From contig JAECYW010000021.1 in the NCBI GenBank assembly GCA_023014335.1, forward strand, positions 930,001-994,000: DNA of 64,000 nucleotides. Direction: 5' to 3'. Each line of letters begins with the position of its first letter. Position 1 is the stretch's first letter. The notes under the pieces were generated by a model, which did no database searches, was not told where the DNA came from, and saw only the letters and a list, made by a program, of their open reading frames with translations. The DNA is from Galerina marginata. Taxonomy: Eukaryota > Basidiomycota > Agaricomycetes > Agaricales > Galerinaceae. The position numbers and the translations under genes were made by a program. Shown here in pieces: positions 22,044 through 34,389 of this stretch.

Positions 22044-25019
22044 TCAATCAAGGTCGATTGTGACCTCATGGTTGATCATGGGCTCTCCAGCAACCTGCAA
22101 CTGCCTGGTATGTTTAAGCTATTAAGTACCAAGCAAAGCAAAAGAGCAAAAGGAATAGACGTACATTCCCTCCTGTGCCCATTTTCGTCTGTTGACCAGG
22201 AGTTTCTGGGCGTGATATGCGTCAGCGTTGATGGACTCCATATGTTTGAGCAACGCGTTGACAGTAGATTGATATGCGGAGCCAGTGAATGCGATTTTCC
22301 CCGGCTTTCCACAGGAAAAGCCTTTGTACTCATGGATGCAATTTGTGATCTACATTGAATAATGAGTGTGCAATAGTAAATCGAAATCAACAGAAACTTA
22401 CGATTGTCATGACAAGGATCATGCAGAGTTCTGGGACTGCGTCCTTGAAAAGTTCAGGGAAATGAAAAGCCAGACAGTCGTCGCCGGTATAAAAGCATTC
22501 TAGACACAAGGCACGAATACAAGGATGAGCAAAATTATTGGTTCTTCCCTATAAAAGGCAGATGAGAAAAAGATAGATAGAAATAGGCTGAAAGTGAACG
22601 TGCGTTGTCATCTTTTCCTCCTTTTAGATATAAGGTGTTAGCTAAGAGCGTATGAGCATTGGCAATAATCTCCTTTTCTAACTGTGCTTGGTTATCAGTA
22701 GAAGGATCCAGTTCTTTGGAGTAGTGGCGGGGAACAGCAATGCGGCCAAAACCCTTCAATTTGCCACGGAAAGTACTGCCCTCTTCGAAGACCTACATCT
22801 AGTCAGTATGTTATTGTCCAAGAAGATTCAAACTTACGACCGTGGCCATATTGTTATTAAAGGCAAAGCCTGTAAAGGATTTATCAGAAATCAAATTAAT
22901 AGGTTGAAAAAGGATATAAATATATACCCGTTTCAAAGAGTAAACCTTCTTCTTGTCCTGCCGCAATTTGTTCTGTTAGAATCAACTTTGCTATCTGGAA
23001 ATCTGCCTCCTGCGTCTTGGTGGGAAAGGTATGCATGACCGCAACGTGCTTTTGATAGCAAATCTTGGACTTAACAAGGACAACTTGCCAGACGGAGCCG
23101 TAGAATTTCAGATGCGTTGGGTCTTTATCTCGGCTGATCCCGTCTTCCATTGACCTTGAGGTTTTTGTCGAGGCTGGTACCTCATCCTGGACTGGATCAA
23201 TTTCTGGATCATTTACACTTGCTTCTCAAATATCATTAGCGGCAGGAATAAATTCTAAGGCTTGTCAGAGCAAATACCTCGCATCTGTTCTTGGCGCTGG
23301 GAAGCATTAGCTAAGTGCTTTGGTTTTGGAGGTCTATTAGAGCGATTCTTCTTGTGGTGGGCCTGCAGGACGTCCTGATCCAAAGACTGAGGGGATTCAT
23401 AAGGACCTTCATCTACCTAAACAATTCTATTAGCCAGCAAAATCAAAAGCAGAGAGCGTAAACTGTTCACAGGTATATGTTCCTCAGGAGCATCAGGAGC
23501 GTCAGGAGCATCATCAATATCAGGCTGTTCGTCATTACCCCAATGGTTTGGATTATTGTTGTTATGTTCATGTTCATAAGGACTTAATGGCCGGGGAGCA
23601 TGAGGGGCATGGGGGGCATGGAGCGCGAGTTCTGCCTGACGCTCATCTTCTGAGGGGGATTGTTCATCAATCTCCAGATCTAGTATTCATGTGAGATTAA
23701 TTATTTTTATTTGAGAGAAAAGATAGATTAAGACGCTTACCATTATTATTACCATAGAATTGTTCCTGGTGATTGATCTCAGGTCCATCCATATCAATAT
23801 CCATAGAGCGCGATTTGTGACCATGGTAATCATCTGGACCGCCTTCTGGAAAATATTCTGCGTAAGCTTGGTGGTTAAGTGGGTGGGTTTGAGCAACATA
23901 TTTACCACTCTCTCTGCGTTCATCACCTTCACCACCTTCACTGCTCTCCTCATCACTGGACTTCTCACCTTCAGGCTCACCACTGCCATAACCATTCTCG
24001 TCATCGTCATCGTTCTCTTCCTCATCCTCATCACTCTGAACACCCTTGTCCTTGTCATTCCTATCGTCGACTTCCATGTCCTGTTGAATATCTTTGCCTG
24101 CCTTTGAGTAGGTATGAGGATTGCGATTTGACTGCAATGACTGCAACAAGGGTATTCTGTATTGTTATTAGAAACCCAGACACATTAGAAAAAGACGTGA
24201 AGAGACCTGATGTTGGGAACTCGGGCTTGGGATGGGTGTTCTGCTGGGGTCCTTTGTTATTATCAGCATTGGAGAAGCGGTAAGTTTTAAAAGAAAGCAA
24301 AGTACATTACGTGCTGGGAAGGCACTTCAGGTTCTAGAACTGAATTAATCTGCGGTTGAATTGTCTGTCGCAAATCATCAGTGATCAATCTGTTGGGAAT
24401 TTTAACTTTTGGCAACGGTGCACTGGGTTTTAAAGGAGGGTCTATTTTTTGGCAGTCAGGCGTATCAATTTGTCCCTAGAAGCATTGTAATATATCATCA
24501 AAAAAAATCAAAGAAAAAGATAGAAAAACTTACCGGTTTGCGACGCTTAGCTGGTTCACGAGGCGCCAATGGATTTTCTTCCATATTGGTTGGGGCATTG
24601 TCAAGGTCATCTCGGGGATGCTTCTTAGCATTTAGTTTCTGTTGTGATTTTTCCAGGCCAGCGCCCACAACATTTGCGGCAAGGGTGAGTTGGTGAAGGG
24701 CACCACCCTGGCCAGCGCTTGAACGAACAGGACACGTTCTGCCTAGATAAGAAAATGTATATAAATGATATAAAGGACAATAATAATGTAAAGCAGCACA
24801 CCTTCAGCTGGAGCGGTGGGGATAGTGCCGCTGGAGTTGGCTGGAAAAACAGAATTAATTGAATTCAAACAAAAACGTGAACCACTTGCCAATATTGGAC
24901 GGTACTTTTGATTTACTAGTCTTGTTTTTGTTGTTTCCGCTGGCTTTTGACTTGAGCGAAGGCGTTCCTTGGCCAGCTTCACCTGGATTTCCCTTCTTCT
25001 TGTTGCCGTTGTTAGTCAT
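22044..25019 (-). CDS. Transposon cargo protein, possible DUF6532 domain
   Basis: A multi-exon minus-strand gene starting MTNNGNKKKGNPGEAGQG (ATG at 25019) and ending EVTIDLD with a tga at 22044-22046. A basic Lys/Ser/Asn-rich head is followed by a proline-rich part, then a strongly acidic Asp/Glu/Ser/Gly stretch (about 23700-24150), an Asn/His/Pro-rich linker, and a folded C-terminal part: HLKFYGSVWQVVLVKS, HPCIRALCLECFYTGDD, FPELFKDAVPELCMIL, HEYKGFSCGKPGKIAFT. The last pattern recalls DUF6532, a basidiomycete domain of unknown function. The first intron appears to use a GC donor (gcaagt). I am confident of the gene, less of every exon edge and of the domain name. Confidence 0.6.
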
Positions 25020-25442
25020 GTCTTGACTGTGTGGGATATAGTTTGCTGAAGGAAATAAAAGAGCAAGGAGAGTAGACAAGTTAACAAAAAGGTAAGTCCA
25101 GGGGATGTTGAAGTAAAAGTCAACCAAGTTCCGTCCATTTTGGGAGCAGAAAATTTGAATATGTATGTTTGCCGGAGAGCCGTAAGTCCATTTTGGGTCG
25201 GGCCAGCCCCAAAAGCTCGGCCACGCCAAATAGTCAAATAAAAGCATCATCATGGACAAACATTTGGGAGGTAATGCACAGAGGTGAGACGTCTACTGAA
25301 ATTACAGTTACAAGAGAATAGAAAAATCACCTAGGCCATAAGGCAGAGAAGTAAAAAGAGAAGTAAAAATAAACGTAAAAGCTGGTGCTACATGAGAGCA
25401 CAGAAACTGCCTGGTAGCGCCGATGATAGGAGATGAATGCTG
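25020..25442. other. spacer between two cargo genes
   Basis: A-rich on the plus strand, with no exon I can support. The open frame continuing upstream of 25019 on the minus strand has no conserved look and is probably 5' UTR. Confidence 0.45.
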
Positions 25443-25910
25443 CTAGTCCAAAGTAATTGTGATTTTTTCTCCCTGGGGGAGAGTGATTATACGATGCGCT
25501 ACGTTTCTGTTAGTTTCCGAGTCAACTTCCAGCAAGAGCTTCAAAATACATACCCCCAATAACCTGCACAAAGAAATTGTCTTTCTTGTCCACAATCCTT
25601 GACGATGGTAGAATGAATCCACTTTGTTTAATTCCATGGCAAACAACGCCAAAGTTGAGTTCTGCTCGCAAGATGTCTTCATTTGCTCGATCAATCTTCA
25701 AACTGAGCCGTCGAAGCTTGACCAGCAGGTTCGCAAGTTTGTCCTGACAAACCGTTTCTTGTTCTGCAGCTTCCTGTAATAAGGCGCTGGCCTCCTCAGC
25801 TGAGTCCACCCGGGTTGTGTAGCGCTAGGTCAACAAAGTCAGCAAATAGCATTTCCCACTGTTTTGAAGACCAACGGGAGGCATCGGACCCAGAAGGGAA
25901 ACAGTAGAGC
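25443..25910 (-). CDS. Small coiled-coil cargo protein, ends uncertain
   Basis: At least two minus-strand exons. The upstream one reads LYCFPSGSDASRWSSKQWEM and FADFVDLALHN. After an acceptor ending cctag, the next reads VDSAEEASALLQEAAEQE, KLANLLVKLRRLSLKIDRAN and HGIKQSGFILPSSR, a helical, probably coiled-coil protein. A final segment (NVAHRIITLPQGEKITITLD, stop at 25443) is in another frame, so one more intron or a frameshift lies near 25535. The 5' end was not resolved. I do not recognise the family; similar proteins seem familiar from other agaricomycete transposon neighbourhoods. Confidence 0.45.
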
Positions 25911-26231
25911 CTGTTGAAGGGTATGGTGGCATAACTGATAATACTGCACAAACTCAGAAGACAAAGGAGACCAGTAGGGGGCTTGGCTCACCACAAAAGA
26001 TGGTACAAGTAACAAAGGGCAGCGTCCAGGAAGAAGTTAACTCGTTTGTTTTGCGTTTGTTGATCACAATCACAATATTAACATCTGGGAGTCACATGAT
26101 TGGAGAAATCCTATTGATTCTACCAGCTCCTAAATCCATGTCTAAAACAATGAATTATTCCTGTATATATTATAGCGATAAAACGGTAGGCAGAATTATT
26201 GTAATAAGAGAACTTGAAGAAAATTATATTT

Positions 26232-29200
26232 TTAAGCCATTCTTGCTCCTGGTTGAATATGTGATGTGGAACGCATATACATATTGTGGTCCCATCCATT
26301 TCGATCTTTAGCCCAACCTCTAGCTGCCTTGTCGGTATGAAAAACGAGAGAAGCTCTTCTGCCACGGTAGTGAAGATTCAGATGGCTAATGTCGGCGGAT
26401 TTAAAGATGACGACATCCCCTGTGTATAATTTCAATACGACACCAGGTTCAACCAAACATAGCTCCCCTCCTTCACAATCGGAAATTACCAAGACCAAAC
26501 AAATATCTTCATCACCCCAATCCCGATGAATCCGTGTACTAACATTAATGTTAAGTACAAATCCTGAGAAAGGAGAAACCGGCGATGTATCACAATTTGG
26601 CAGGACACTAACAAGGAACTCAAGCTTATCAAAGCTATCAGGAAGTAAGCATTTCACCTAGAAATACATTAGAAATGAATTAATAAGATTATAAACACTT
26701 ACCAGATGCTCAATCCATTCAAAAACTGGCCCGAAAGCTTCGATAAACATACGGTATTCATCAGAGTTGTCCTTAAGTTCTCGGCTTGACCTTGGAATAT
26801 TTTGAGAAGTGTTGACCCGACGCAAACCTTCTTTTTGCAAGGTAGAAGGATCTGCATCGAAAGGTGTGCCATCTCCCTTTATAAAATTATGTTAATGAAT
26901 TACAATATTTAAAACGGCATTTACTCACTCTTGTCGAGTACCGAAACCATACGGTAAAATGAGCAGACGGAAAGGAATTTGTTGACCCCTCTAGAGCAGT
27001 ATCAACGACCCTCAGGGTATTAGGGTAAATGACTTGGACTTTGGCCAGTAATGTATCTCGCAGTTCTTTAGGCATGTTTGCGCAGATTAAAGCTATGAGC
27101 TCTGCGTACTTGTTGTTTATTCTTATCATCTGACTAAATAATAAAGCATTCAGGTCAATAACAAACAAGTGAAAAGAGCGGCAAAAACAGCGTACCTATC
27201 AAGCCACTTACTATCGAAATATATATATTTCTGTGGGCTAGTTTTACGGCCTTTTGATAGCGATGAGGTCAACTTGAAATCATCATAAGCAACGTATATC
27301 CAAATAGCAGGCGCACAAACCTTTTTTTTGAAGTCTGCTAGGTTGTTGGGCTGGATAGCCTTCATCGCGTAAGATCGCTCTTCTTCTGTTACCTTCCATC
27401 TGTCTTCTCTGTCCGAACGGCTAAATTTGAGCCTCGTATTGTATTCCAGCTTGGGGTCAAAGTTGGTATCAACAGTAATAAGGGTGGGCAAAGTCATAGG
27501 AGAGTCCCAGTCCAGACGAGGTAAGAAACCTTGATTGCCAGCTGGACTAAATGGAAATCCAAATGACGAAGAGGCCGTCTGGCAAGAGTGACTCTCAGGA
27601 TGTAGCCCTGGTAAATAAGAACCAGAATTGCTGGATTCATTGGTAGGGTTGGCCCTTACCAGCACTCCTTCACTGTTAAGCAAAAGAGTGTCCAGAGAGT
27701 TGAGGGAATACGATGAGGATGTCACTGCTGTGGTACATTCTAGCCAGCTATGCCAATCACGACCTTTCATAAAATCGCTGAAAACAAAGGTAAGATAGAC
27801 AGCATTGGTACGTTTGAAATAAAACACTTACTTACTTGTACAGGTATATAGAGTCCAAAATCTCATCTGTCGCTACTAGATTTGTGCAATCGATGTCTGA
27901 CAGATATACGGACAATTGTGAGCCCTCTAATTGAGGTTGGTAGACCGTCTCCAGAAAACTAGTAGGGAAAAACATTCCGATATGGAGAGGGTACTGTTGG
28001 CGGAGGTAAGCCACAGCAGGAATGATCTCTTTTTTGATCAATACTCCTTGAGGAGAATCTAAACGAAAGATTAAAAACATAACTAGATAATACACCTAAC
28101 ATACCAGTAGGATATCGTATGAATTTGGCCAATTTGCCAACAGTATCACCTTTCAAATCTCGAACATGAGGTCTGATCCGAGCGCAGGCCATAAAAACCA
28201 GTAAATAAAAGGAACCTAAGAATTTGACCCATGAGCCTTCACCGCAGGTCAAGCAAGAGAAAAAGACGAACCAGAACCAACTAGCCTGCAAGCGTATATA
28301 CCATCTTTGACATATTGATTCAAAGTTTTTCGGCAGCGTTTGAGGTAAGGCTCAACAATATCCCAAACTTTATTCTGAGTAGTCTGGTGGTCCACCACAT
28401 ACCTAACAGAGATCGTTATCAGGCCCAGCTTTTGAAAATAAGAATTTGAGACTTACCTGTTCACCAGACATGCTAGCTTGATTGAGTTGAGCCAGTATTT
28501 TAGCTGAACCACAGCATCGGCCACTTCTAGTTCACAACAAATGCTGGCGGTGGATAGAATGTTGTTGAGGGTTGTACTGCCCATAATAGTAGTTGGAGGA
28601 ACAAGCAGAGCAGGAGTGATACTTTGTTGGGTCGGTGCGCTAAAATCAATTATCTGGTGCAGATGGCCATCGAGAGCAGTGTGTAACATAGGAGGGCAAA
28701 GCGTTTGCTGGGTTGGTGAGCTGGACTTGATAATCCACTGGATAAGTTGGTCAGGAGTAGTTGAGCTCTTCTCCCTGCCGGCAATAAAGCCAGGTAGGCA
28801 CTTCCTGGCCTGAGCACTGACGGCTAAAAGGAATTCTCGGATTGCTGTTTCAGGAGGGGGATCCTCAGCTAGTGGAAGGGAGCTGGCTGTTGGAAAAATA
28901 GGGTTGAACGACTGGGTAGACAAATGGTCTACTGCTCCGTAAGCCGCTGGGGCATGGGCTGGTTGATTTTCTTGCTCCTCCGCCTGGCCTTCTTGTTCAT
29001 TATGCCTTCCTCCTTCCAGGTTCCACTGGTTGCGACGTCGAGCTTCTTCCCGAGTACGATTTGCGGCTTGCTGGAGAAGCCGCGCAGCAGCACCACCTCG
29101 CGGGCAATTTGGATCCACAACAACAATGATTCCAGGGGGTGCCGGTGGGAGTCCTGGTGGTGGTGCCGGTGGGAGTTGTAGGCCGTTGTTGCCATTTTGA

Positions 29201-30473
29201 CCCCCAACCGGATTCCCGTTATTCAGCCAGATCTCTAATTCCAGAGAGCTGCCTCGAGATTGTTGCTCCAAGTCCTCTGACCCATTGTCATTATGCTCTG
29301 GCTCCAAATCCTCTGACCCGTTGTCGTTACGCTCTGGCTCCAAATCCTCTGACCTGTTGTCGTTGTGTTCAGGTTCCCAGTCCTCTGACCCATTGTCGTT
29401 GCGCTCTGGCTCCCAGTCCTCTGACCCATTGTCGTTACGCTCTGGCTCCCAGTCCTCCGAACCATCCTCACTATGTTCAGGCAAGAGAGGCAACCGATGA
29501 CCATTAATTACAGGCAATGGGGTCAAAGGTGACGGAGAGGAGAAAGGCGATGGCATAGAAGGTTGTGGGGTTGCAGGCCAAGACATCTCATTGTCAATGT
29601 CTATTCCAACTAATGGAGAATACATTTCTTCATCGTTCCTTCTGATTAATGGAGAATGCGGGGAGGATGATGGGTTTTGTAAAGGGACTGCGGTCAGAAA
29701 TGGGGAAGCCTCTGCCTCTGGCGTGGATTCGGGCAGCATTTCTTGATCAATGTCTTGCCTGGGTGATGTTGTCAATGGTGGCGATGGGGAGAAAGGCATC
29801 AAAAAATGCAATGGTTGAAGGGATTGCGGTGTTGGAGTCTGTGGGGTGAAAGGCCTCGAGAATTCATCCTCAAAATCAGGCGACGAAGGCCTAAATGCCG
29901 ACATGGGCAAAAAGGGCTGACATGGAGGCGGCAACATTTCGAGGTCGTCAGATCCAGCTGTATGTGAAGACAGAGGAGGCCAAACAGGCAGCAGAGCCAT
30001 GGGGGCAAGGGCAAAGGGTGAGGCAAATGAACTTAAAGGGCGGGAAGGAGACGGCGTTGGGGAGGGCGACAGCAAGCCAGAGCAATTGTTGCCATTCCGG
30101 GTGCCTATTATCCAGCTTGGATCAACCCCTAAGTCAAGGTGAGATCCAGCATTACTTCCTGAGGCTGCTCGAAGGTCGGGAGTCCCAGCTGGTGACTGGC
30201 TAAGGGGATAGTAGTCCTAAAGGAATGGAATTAGAATCAATAGCCAAGAAACAGAAGGGGACACACCAGGGGAGCCCCAAGAGCTTTGAAGACCTGAACC
30301 GACACCCCTGATTCCGGCACCAAAGACAATGAGCTCCCAGAGAGGTAAGGGTGAAGCTTAAACGCCAAAAGCAGGCGTTCTTGACTAACTGCGGGGTCGG
30401 CCGTGGGGTCCAGCAAGGCATGGAACAGCGTGGAGAGCTCGGACTTTGAGAGCACAAGGGATTCCGAATCCAT
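26232..30473 (-). CDS. Tet-like (TET/JBP) 2OG-Fe(II) oxygenase, transposon-borne
   Basis: Nine exons (30267-30473, 28457-30216, 28302-28402, 28105-28215, 27836-28058, 27196-27777, 26929-27133, 26703-26876, 26232-26657) join in phase to 1262 residues. Residues 70-600 are Pro/Ser-rich with a 12-residue tandem repeat. The C-terminal domain (about 1120-1240) has a double-stranded beta-helix signature: HRD at 1165-1167 as the iron-binding HxD, GGEL, GDVVIF, then distal His near 1213 in DISHLNLHYRGRRASLVFHTD with an Arg for 2-oxoglutarate, and finally KDRNGW. This pattern matches the fungal TET/JBP proteins known to travel with KDZ and Plavaka transposons, which are predicted to oxidise 5-methylcytosine or related bases. 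The start was set by an in-frame stop just upstream. All metal ligands appear present. Confidence 0.82.
29266..29480 (-). repeat. 36-bp tandem repeat, six units, in the oxygenase gene
   Basis: Six consecutive units encode variants of NGSEDWEPERND, giving an acidic repeat at about residues 280-350 of the oxygenase. Units differ by single substitutions (W/L, R/H, G/R). It will be prone to copy-number change. Confidence 0.85.
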
Positions 30474-32602
30474 AGACAGTAACCGAAGGGCCGAAGGCGG
30501 GTTGGACTTAGGAATTACGACGGGTTCGCGAGTCACGCCACCGTGAATGACAAGTCACATGTCCATATGATGTTTCCACCCGCACAAGCGCGTCGCGTCT
30601 CGTTGATTCACTCTTCCTCCTTCGGGCAAATGATGGCAAAAAGGCCAGCTTTTTGCCATCACTCCCACCTCGTTGACCCTTTGCCTAGACGCCTACTTCC
30701 CGCAGTGTCTTAGCCGACTGATCAACGCTCTCGACTGCGGTAGGACGACGACATCGCGAACACTCACAACGACGGCGCGCGGATCCGAGTCCCAGCCTTC
30801 TTCCCCGCCCCAGGTCATCCTCGTCTTCGGAGGTAAGTGGTGACCCATGTCCTCGTCATTTTGGCCCGCTGACAACCTGCCCAGACAGCCCACCCAGCAA
30901 ACCTGCTCCAACTGCTCCCACCGCTCCCATCCCGCGTCTCTCACTCTCCCTGACGGACGTCACTGGATCTCCTGCCGGTGTTTTTGCTGCTGCCGTGGCT
31001 ACGTCGGTGTCACCATCTACCTGCGGAGGGAGTGCCGCTAATGCTTCGCCTTGGTAGACGGCACCTACTCCCCTGGTGTCTGTCTATCTTTACGCCTACG
31101 GCCGCGGGTCGTGGTTTTCCTACACCCTCTGCTTCGACTACGCCCGCACCTCGCCCATCGATATCGGCGTCTACATCGACATCGAAGGCAAAACCTTCTC
31201 CCATTCCAACCCGTCCGAATCCTTGCTCTTCTACTACCCGTGCCAGTCCTTCCACCTCTCTTCCACATCCACACCCATTTCCACTTCTAGGCCCACATCG
31301 CCTATTAGCCGTGGTTCGTTGGTTGTGTAAGCCCACACCCGCGGTCTGGTACGTTCCGTCTACCCAAAGCACATTCGCCTCGCACTGACCTTATCGCCGA
31401 CGTATAGGTGCCTTGACATTTGTCCCTGCCTACGTATGTGGTATCCTCGTTGTTTATCTTCACTTGCTCACTTGCTAACCTCGTTTATTAACCTTGGTCG
31501 CAGTTTCAACGTGGATCTATGACGAGCCCACGATCAAGTAAGTTTAAATGACCTCAAAGTGCCTATCAGCAACCCTGACCCTCTCTTCCTCCTTTCCCAG
31601 CATCTACCACGAAGACGGCGCCGGCCAGGCTGGGAGCTCTCAGGTAACTCCTTGTCCGTGTAACCTTCCAACTCTCATGCTGATATCGTGTTCGTTCGTA
31701 GGAAAGCCGGCCTTCAAAAGACCAACAACGCTACTGATCTGAGTAGATCATCATCGCCTGCAAATGACGACGAGAGTGAATACGGCGGACTGATACGCCA
31801 TGGGTTCACAAAATCATCGCGGACGGCGTTTATCCAGGCGACGGTGCTCTTCAGGGTTGAGCTAACAGAGGCGAGGTTCCGGCTGGCGGGCCAGGTAAGT
31901 CGTACAAATTACGGTAGACGTATAATGCGACTTACCAAGTTCGTTTGCAGCCCTATTATGTACACGCATCCCTGCAATTGAGGACGAATTCAACGCGAGT
32001 TGAAGTTCATGCCGACGGAGGATGGAGGCGGATACGAAGCCCTAGGACTTGGTAAGTCGCACGATTCACAGGAAACAAATTAACTGACTTACCAACCTTC
32101 ATGGCAGCTCTGTTATTCGACCCAACTTCACCTTCCAGCCCCACCCAAACCGTCCAATCCATCGAGACGGCCAGAAGCAACTACGAGCACTGCGATGTGC
32201 GATGGTTCTCAGTCGCAGTTGCGGGGGGCGGCATGGAGGCTACGATGTCGATGGGTGGCATGTCCTGGGACTCGGTAAGTGGTGGATATTGTGATAGAGG
32301 TCTGGAGAACTTATGAAGGCTTGTTGACAGCCTTGATATACAAGCCCATCAACCTGGTCATAGTGCTTGTGTGTCGGCGACGGCGTTGAAGAGTGGATGT
32401 GGAAGGCAAGGCAATTTGCGGAGCTGGACGGAGAAAGGTAAGCACGAGCTGCGCAAATGAGCCGACGACGTACTAACCTTCAAACCTCCGTCGTATTGGC
32501 AGCTTCGTTATGAAACCGCCTAATCCGCTGATGAACTGTCTTGCGAGGTGCATGTGCGTCGGGAGCCGGGTTGGTTGTGAACACGGGATTTGCGAAGCTG
32601 GT
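30474..32602 (+). other. Captured host-like exons, gene of origin not recognised
   Basis: GC content and codon texture resemble host genes rather than the AT-rich cargo on either side. Exon-like blocks with good donors and acceptors lie on the plus strand. They include a Ser/Thr/Pro-rich segment at about 30890-31330, a 26-bp exon near 31410, KAGLQKTNNATDLSRSSS to RVELTEARFRLAGQ at 31700-31890, then PYYVHASLQLRTNSTRVEVH, and further blocks at 32107-32275 and 32331-32440. Stops and frame changes break a continuous product. The last block is fused directly to the HSP70 fragment. I cannot name the parent gene or genes. Confidence 0.45.
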
Positions 32603-34107
32603 ACCAAGGACGCCGGTACCATCTCTGGCATGAACATCCTCCGTATCATCAACGAGCCTACCGCCGCTGCCATTGCCTACGGTCTTGACAAGAAGGTCGT
32701 TGGCGAGCGCAACGTCCTCATTTTCGATCTCGGAGGAGGAACTTTCGATGTTTCCCTCCTTACCATTGAAGAGGGTAGTTTCGAAGTCAAGGCCACTGCC
32801 GGTGATACTCATCTCGGAGGTGAAGATTTCGATAACCGTCTCGTCAACCACTTCGTGCAGGAGTTTAAGCGCAAGAACAAGAAGGATTTGTCCTCCAACC
32901 CCCGTGCCGTTCGTCGTCTCCGTACCGCTTGCGAACGTGCCAAGCGTACCCTTTCTTCCGCCGCTCAAACCTCCATCGAAATCGACTCTCTATTCGAGGG
33001 TATCGACTTCTATACCTCCCTCACTCGTGCTCGCTTCGAGGAGCTCTGCCAGGACCTCTTCCGCATCACCCTCGAACCCGTCGAGAAGGTCCTCCGCGAC
33101 TCCAAAATTGACAAGGGCAACGTTCACGAAATTGTCTTGGTCGGCGGCTCCACCCGTATCCCACGTATCGTCAAGCTCGTCTCTGACTTCTTCAACGGCA
33201 AGGAGCCCAACAAGAGCATCAACCCCGACGAGGCTGTTGCCTACGGCGCTGCTGTCCAGGCTGCTATCCTTTCCGGTGACACCTCCGAGAAGACCCAGGA
33301 TCTCCTCCTCCTTGATGTCGCTCCTCTGTCGCTCGGTATTGAGTCCGCTGGTGGTGTCATGACCCCCCTCATCAAGCGTAACACGACAGTCCCCACCAAG
33401 AAGTCTGAGATCTTCTCCACCTACTCCGACAACCAACCCGGTGTCCTTATCCAGGTCTACGAGGGTGAGCGTGCGCGCACGAAGGACAACAACTTGCTCG
33501 GAAAGTTCGAGCTCTCTGGCATCCCCCCTGCTCCTCGTGGTGTTCCTCAGGTTGGAGTCACCTTCGATATCGATGCTAACGGTATCCTCAACGTTTCTGC
33601 TTCCGACAAGACCACCGGCAAGTCGAACCGCATCACCATCACCAACGACAAGGGCTGTCTTTCAAAGGAGGAAATCGAACGCATGGTTGAGGAGGCCGAG
33701 AAGTACAAGGGTATGTCCCTCTTTTTTTTCTTCTTCTTGGTGGACTGTAACTCATATTTCTATCCTACAGCCGAGGATGAAGCTGCTGCTGCTCGCATCG
33801 CCGCCAAGAACGGCTTGGAGTCCTACTCTTATAACCTCCGTAACTCGATGACTGACGAGAAGCTCGCCGACAAATTCGACCCCGCCGACAAAGCTAAGCT
33901 CGAGTCTGCCGTCAACGAGACAATCGCCTGGCTCGACGCCTCGCAAGAAGGCTCCAAGAAGGAGTATGAGAAGCAAAAGGAGTTGGAAGCTATTGCCAAG
34001 TATGTTACATTTCCTTGCTCTCGGTCTGAGACATATTGCTAATCCACTCTTCTCTAGCCCCATCATGCAAAAACTCTACGGTTCTGCTGGTGGTTTGAAG
34101 GGAAGCG
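32603..34107 (+). pseudogene. Captured HSP70 fragment (cytosolic SSA type), both ends missing
   Basis: Similarity begins abruptly at [20 protein letters not shown], about residue 160 of an HSP70. It runs through the phosphate-2 motif ([14 protein letters not shown]), GGSTRIPRI, the linker and substrate-binding domain ([20 protein letters not shown]) to NPIMQKLYGSAGG, where it stops short of the Gly-rich lid and EEVD end. The first 160 residues, including the phosphate-1 loop, are gone, so it cannot be a working chaperone. Two introns are kept (33710-33770 and 34000-34058), so the capture was from DNA, not from mRNA. Exon-like sequence upstream stays in frame with it, allowing a chimeric product. 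The coding frame is undamaged over about 480 codons, suggesting recent capture. Confidence 0.85.
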
Positions 34108-34389
34108 GAAGGTAAGCCCGAGCTGTATGAATGATAAGTAGGATGAAATACTGACCTTCTGGAACTTCAGACCTTGTAGCATGCTCGAGCTATGAATCAC
34201 GAATGGGAACAACGTCAGTAAGTATTCTCACTGAACTGACCTGCACCTCCAGTTTAATCCAAGCTCTACAGATTGTCAGTAATGTCCGGGACGTGTTCGG
34301 AAGGATTTGACTTGCGGATTATCTTTCCATCACTGTAAGTTTCTTATTTCAACGAAATGAGTACACAAGATTACTAACTAGTTATGTGC

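Noticed and set aside
27290..27340. A possible 48-bp intron (gtttgt to caag) in exon 6 of the oxygenase
   Set aside because: It is in frame with no stop and has a weak acceptor; the sequence reads through equally well, so I kept the exon whole.
28541..29507. Plus-strand frames inside the oxygenase gene, including a repetitive one
   Set aside because: The repeat is explained by the minus-strand 36-bp unit; the plus-strand frames have no start context or family.
32480..33436. Long antisense open frames (162 and 148 codons) opposite the HSP70 fragment
   Set aside because: Codon bias of HSP70 genes routinely opens the opposite strand; the sense frame has full family similarity and splice sites.
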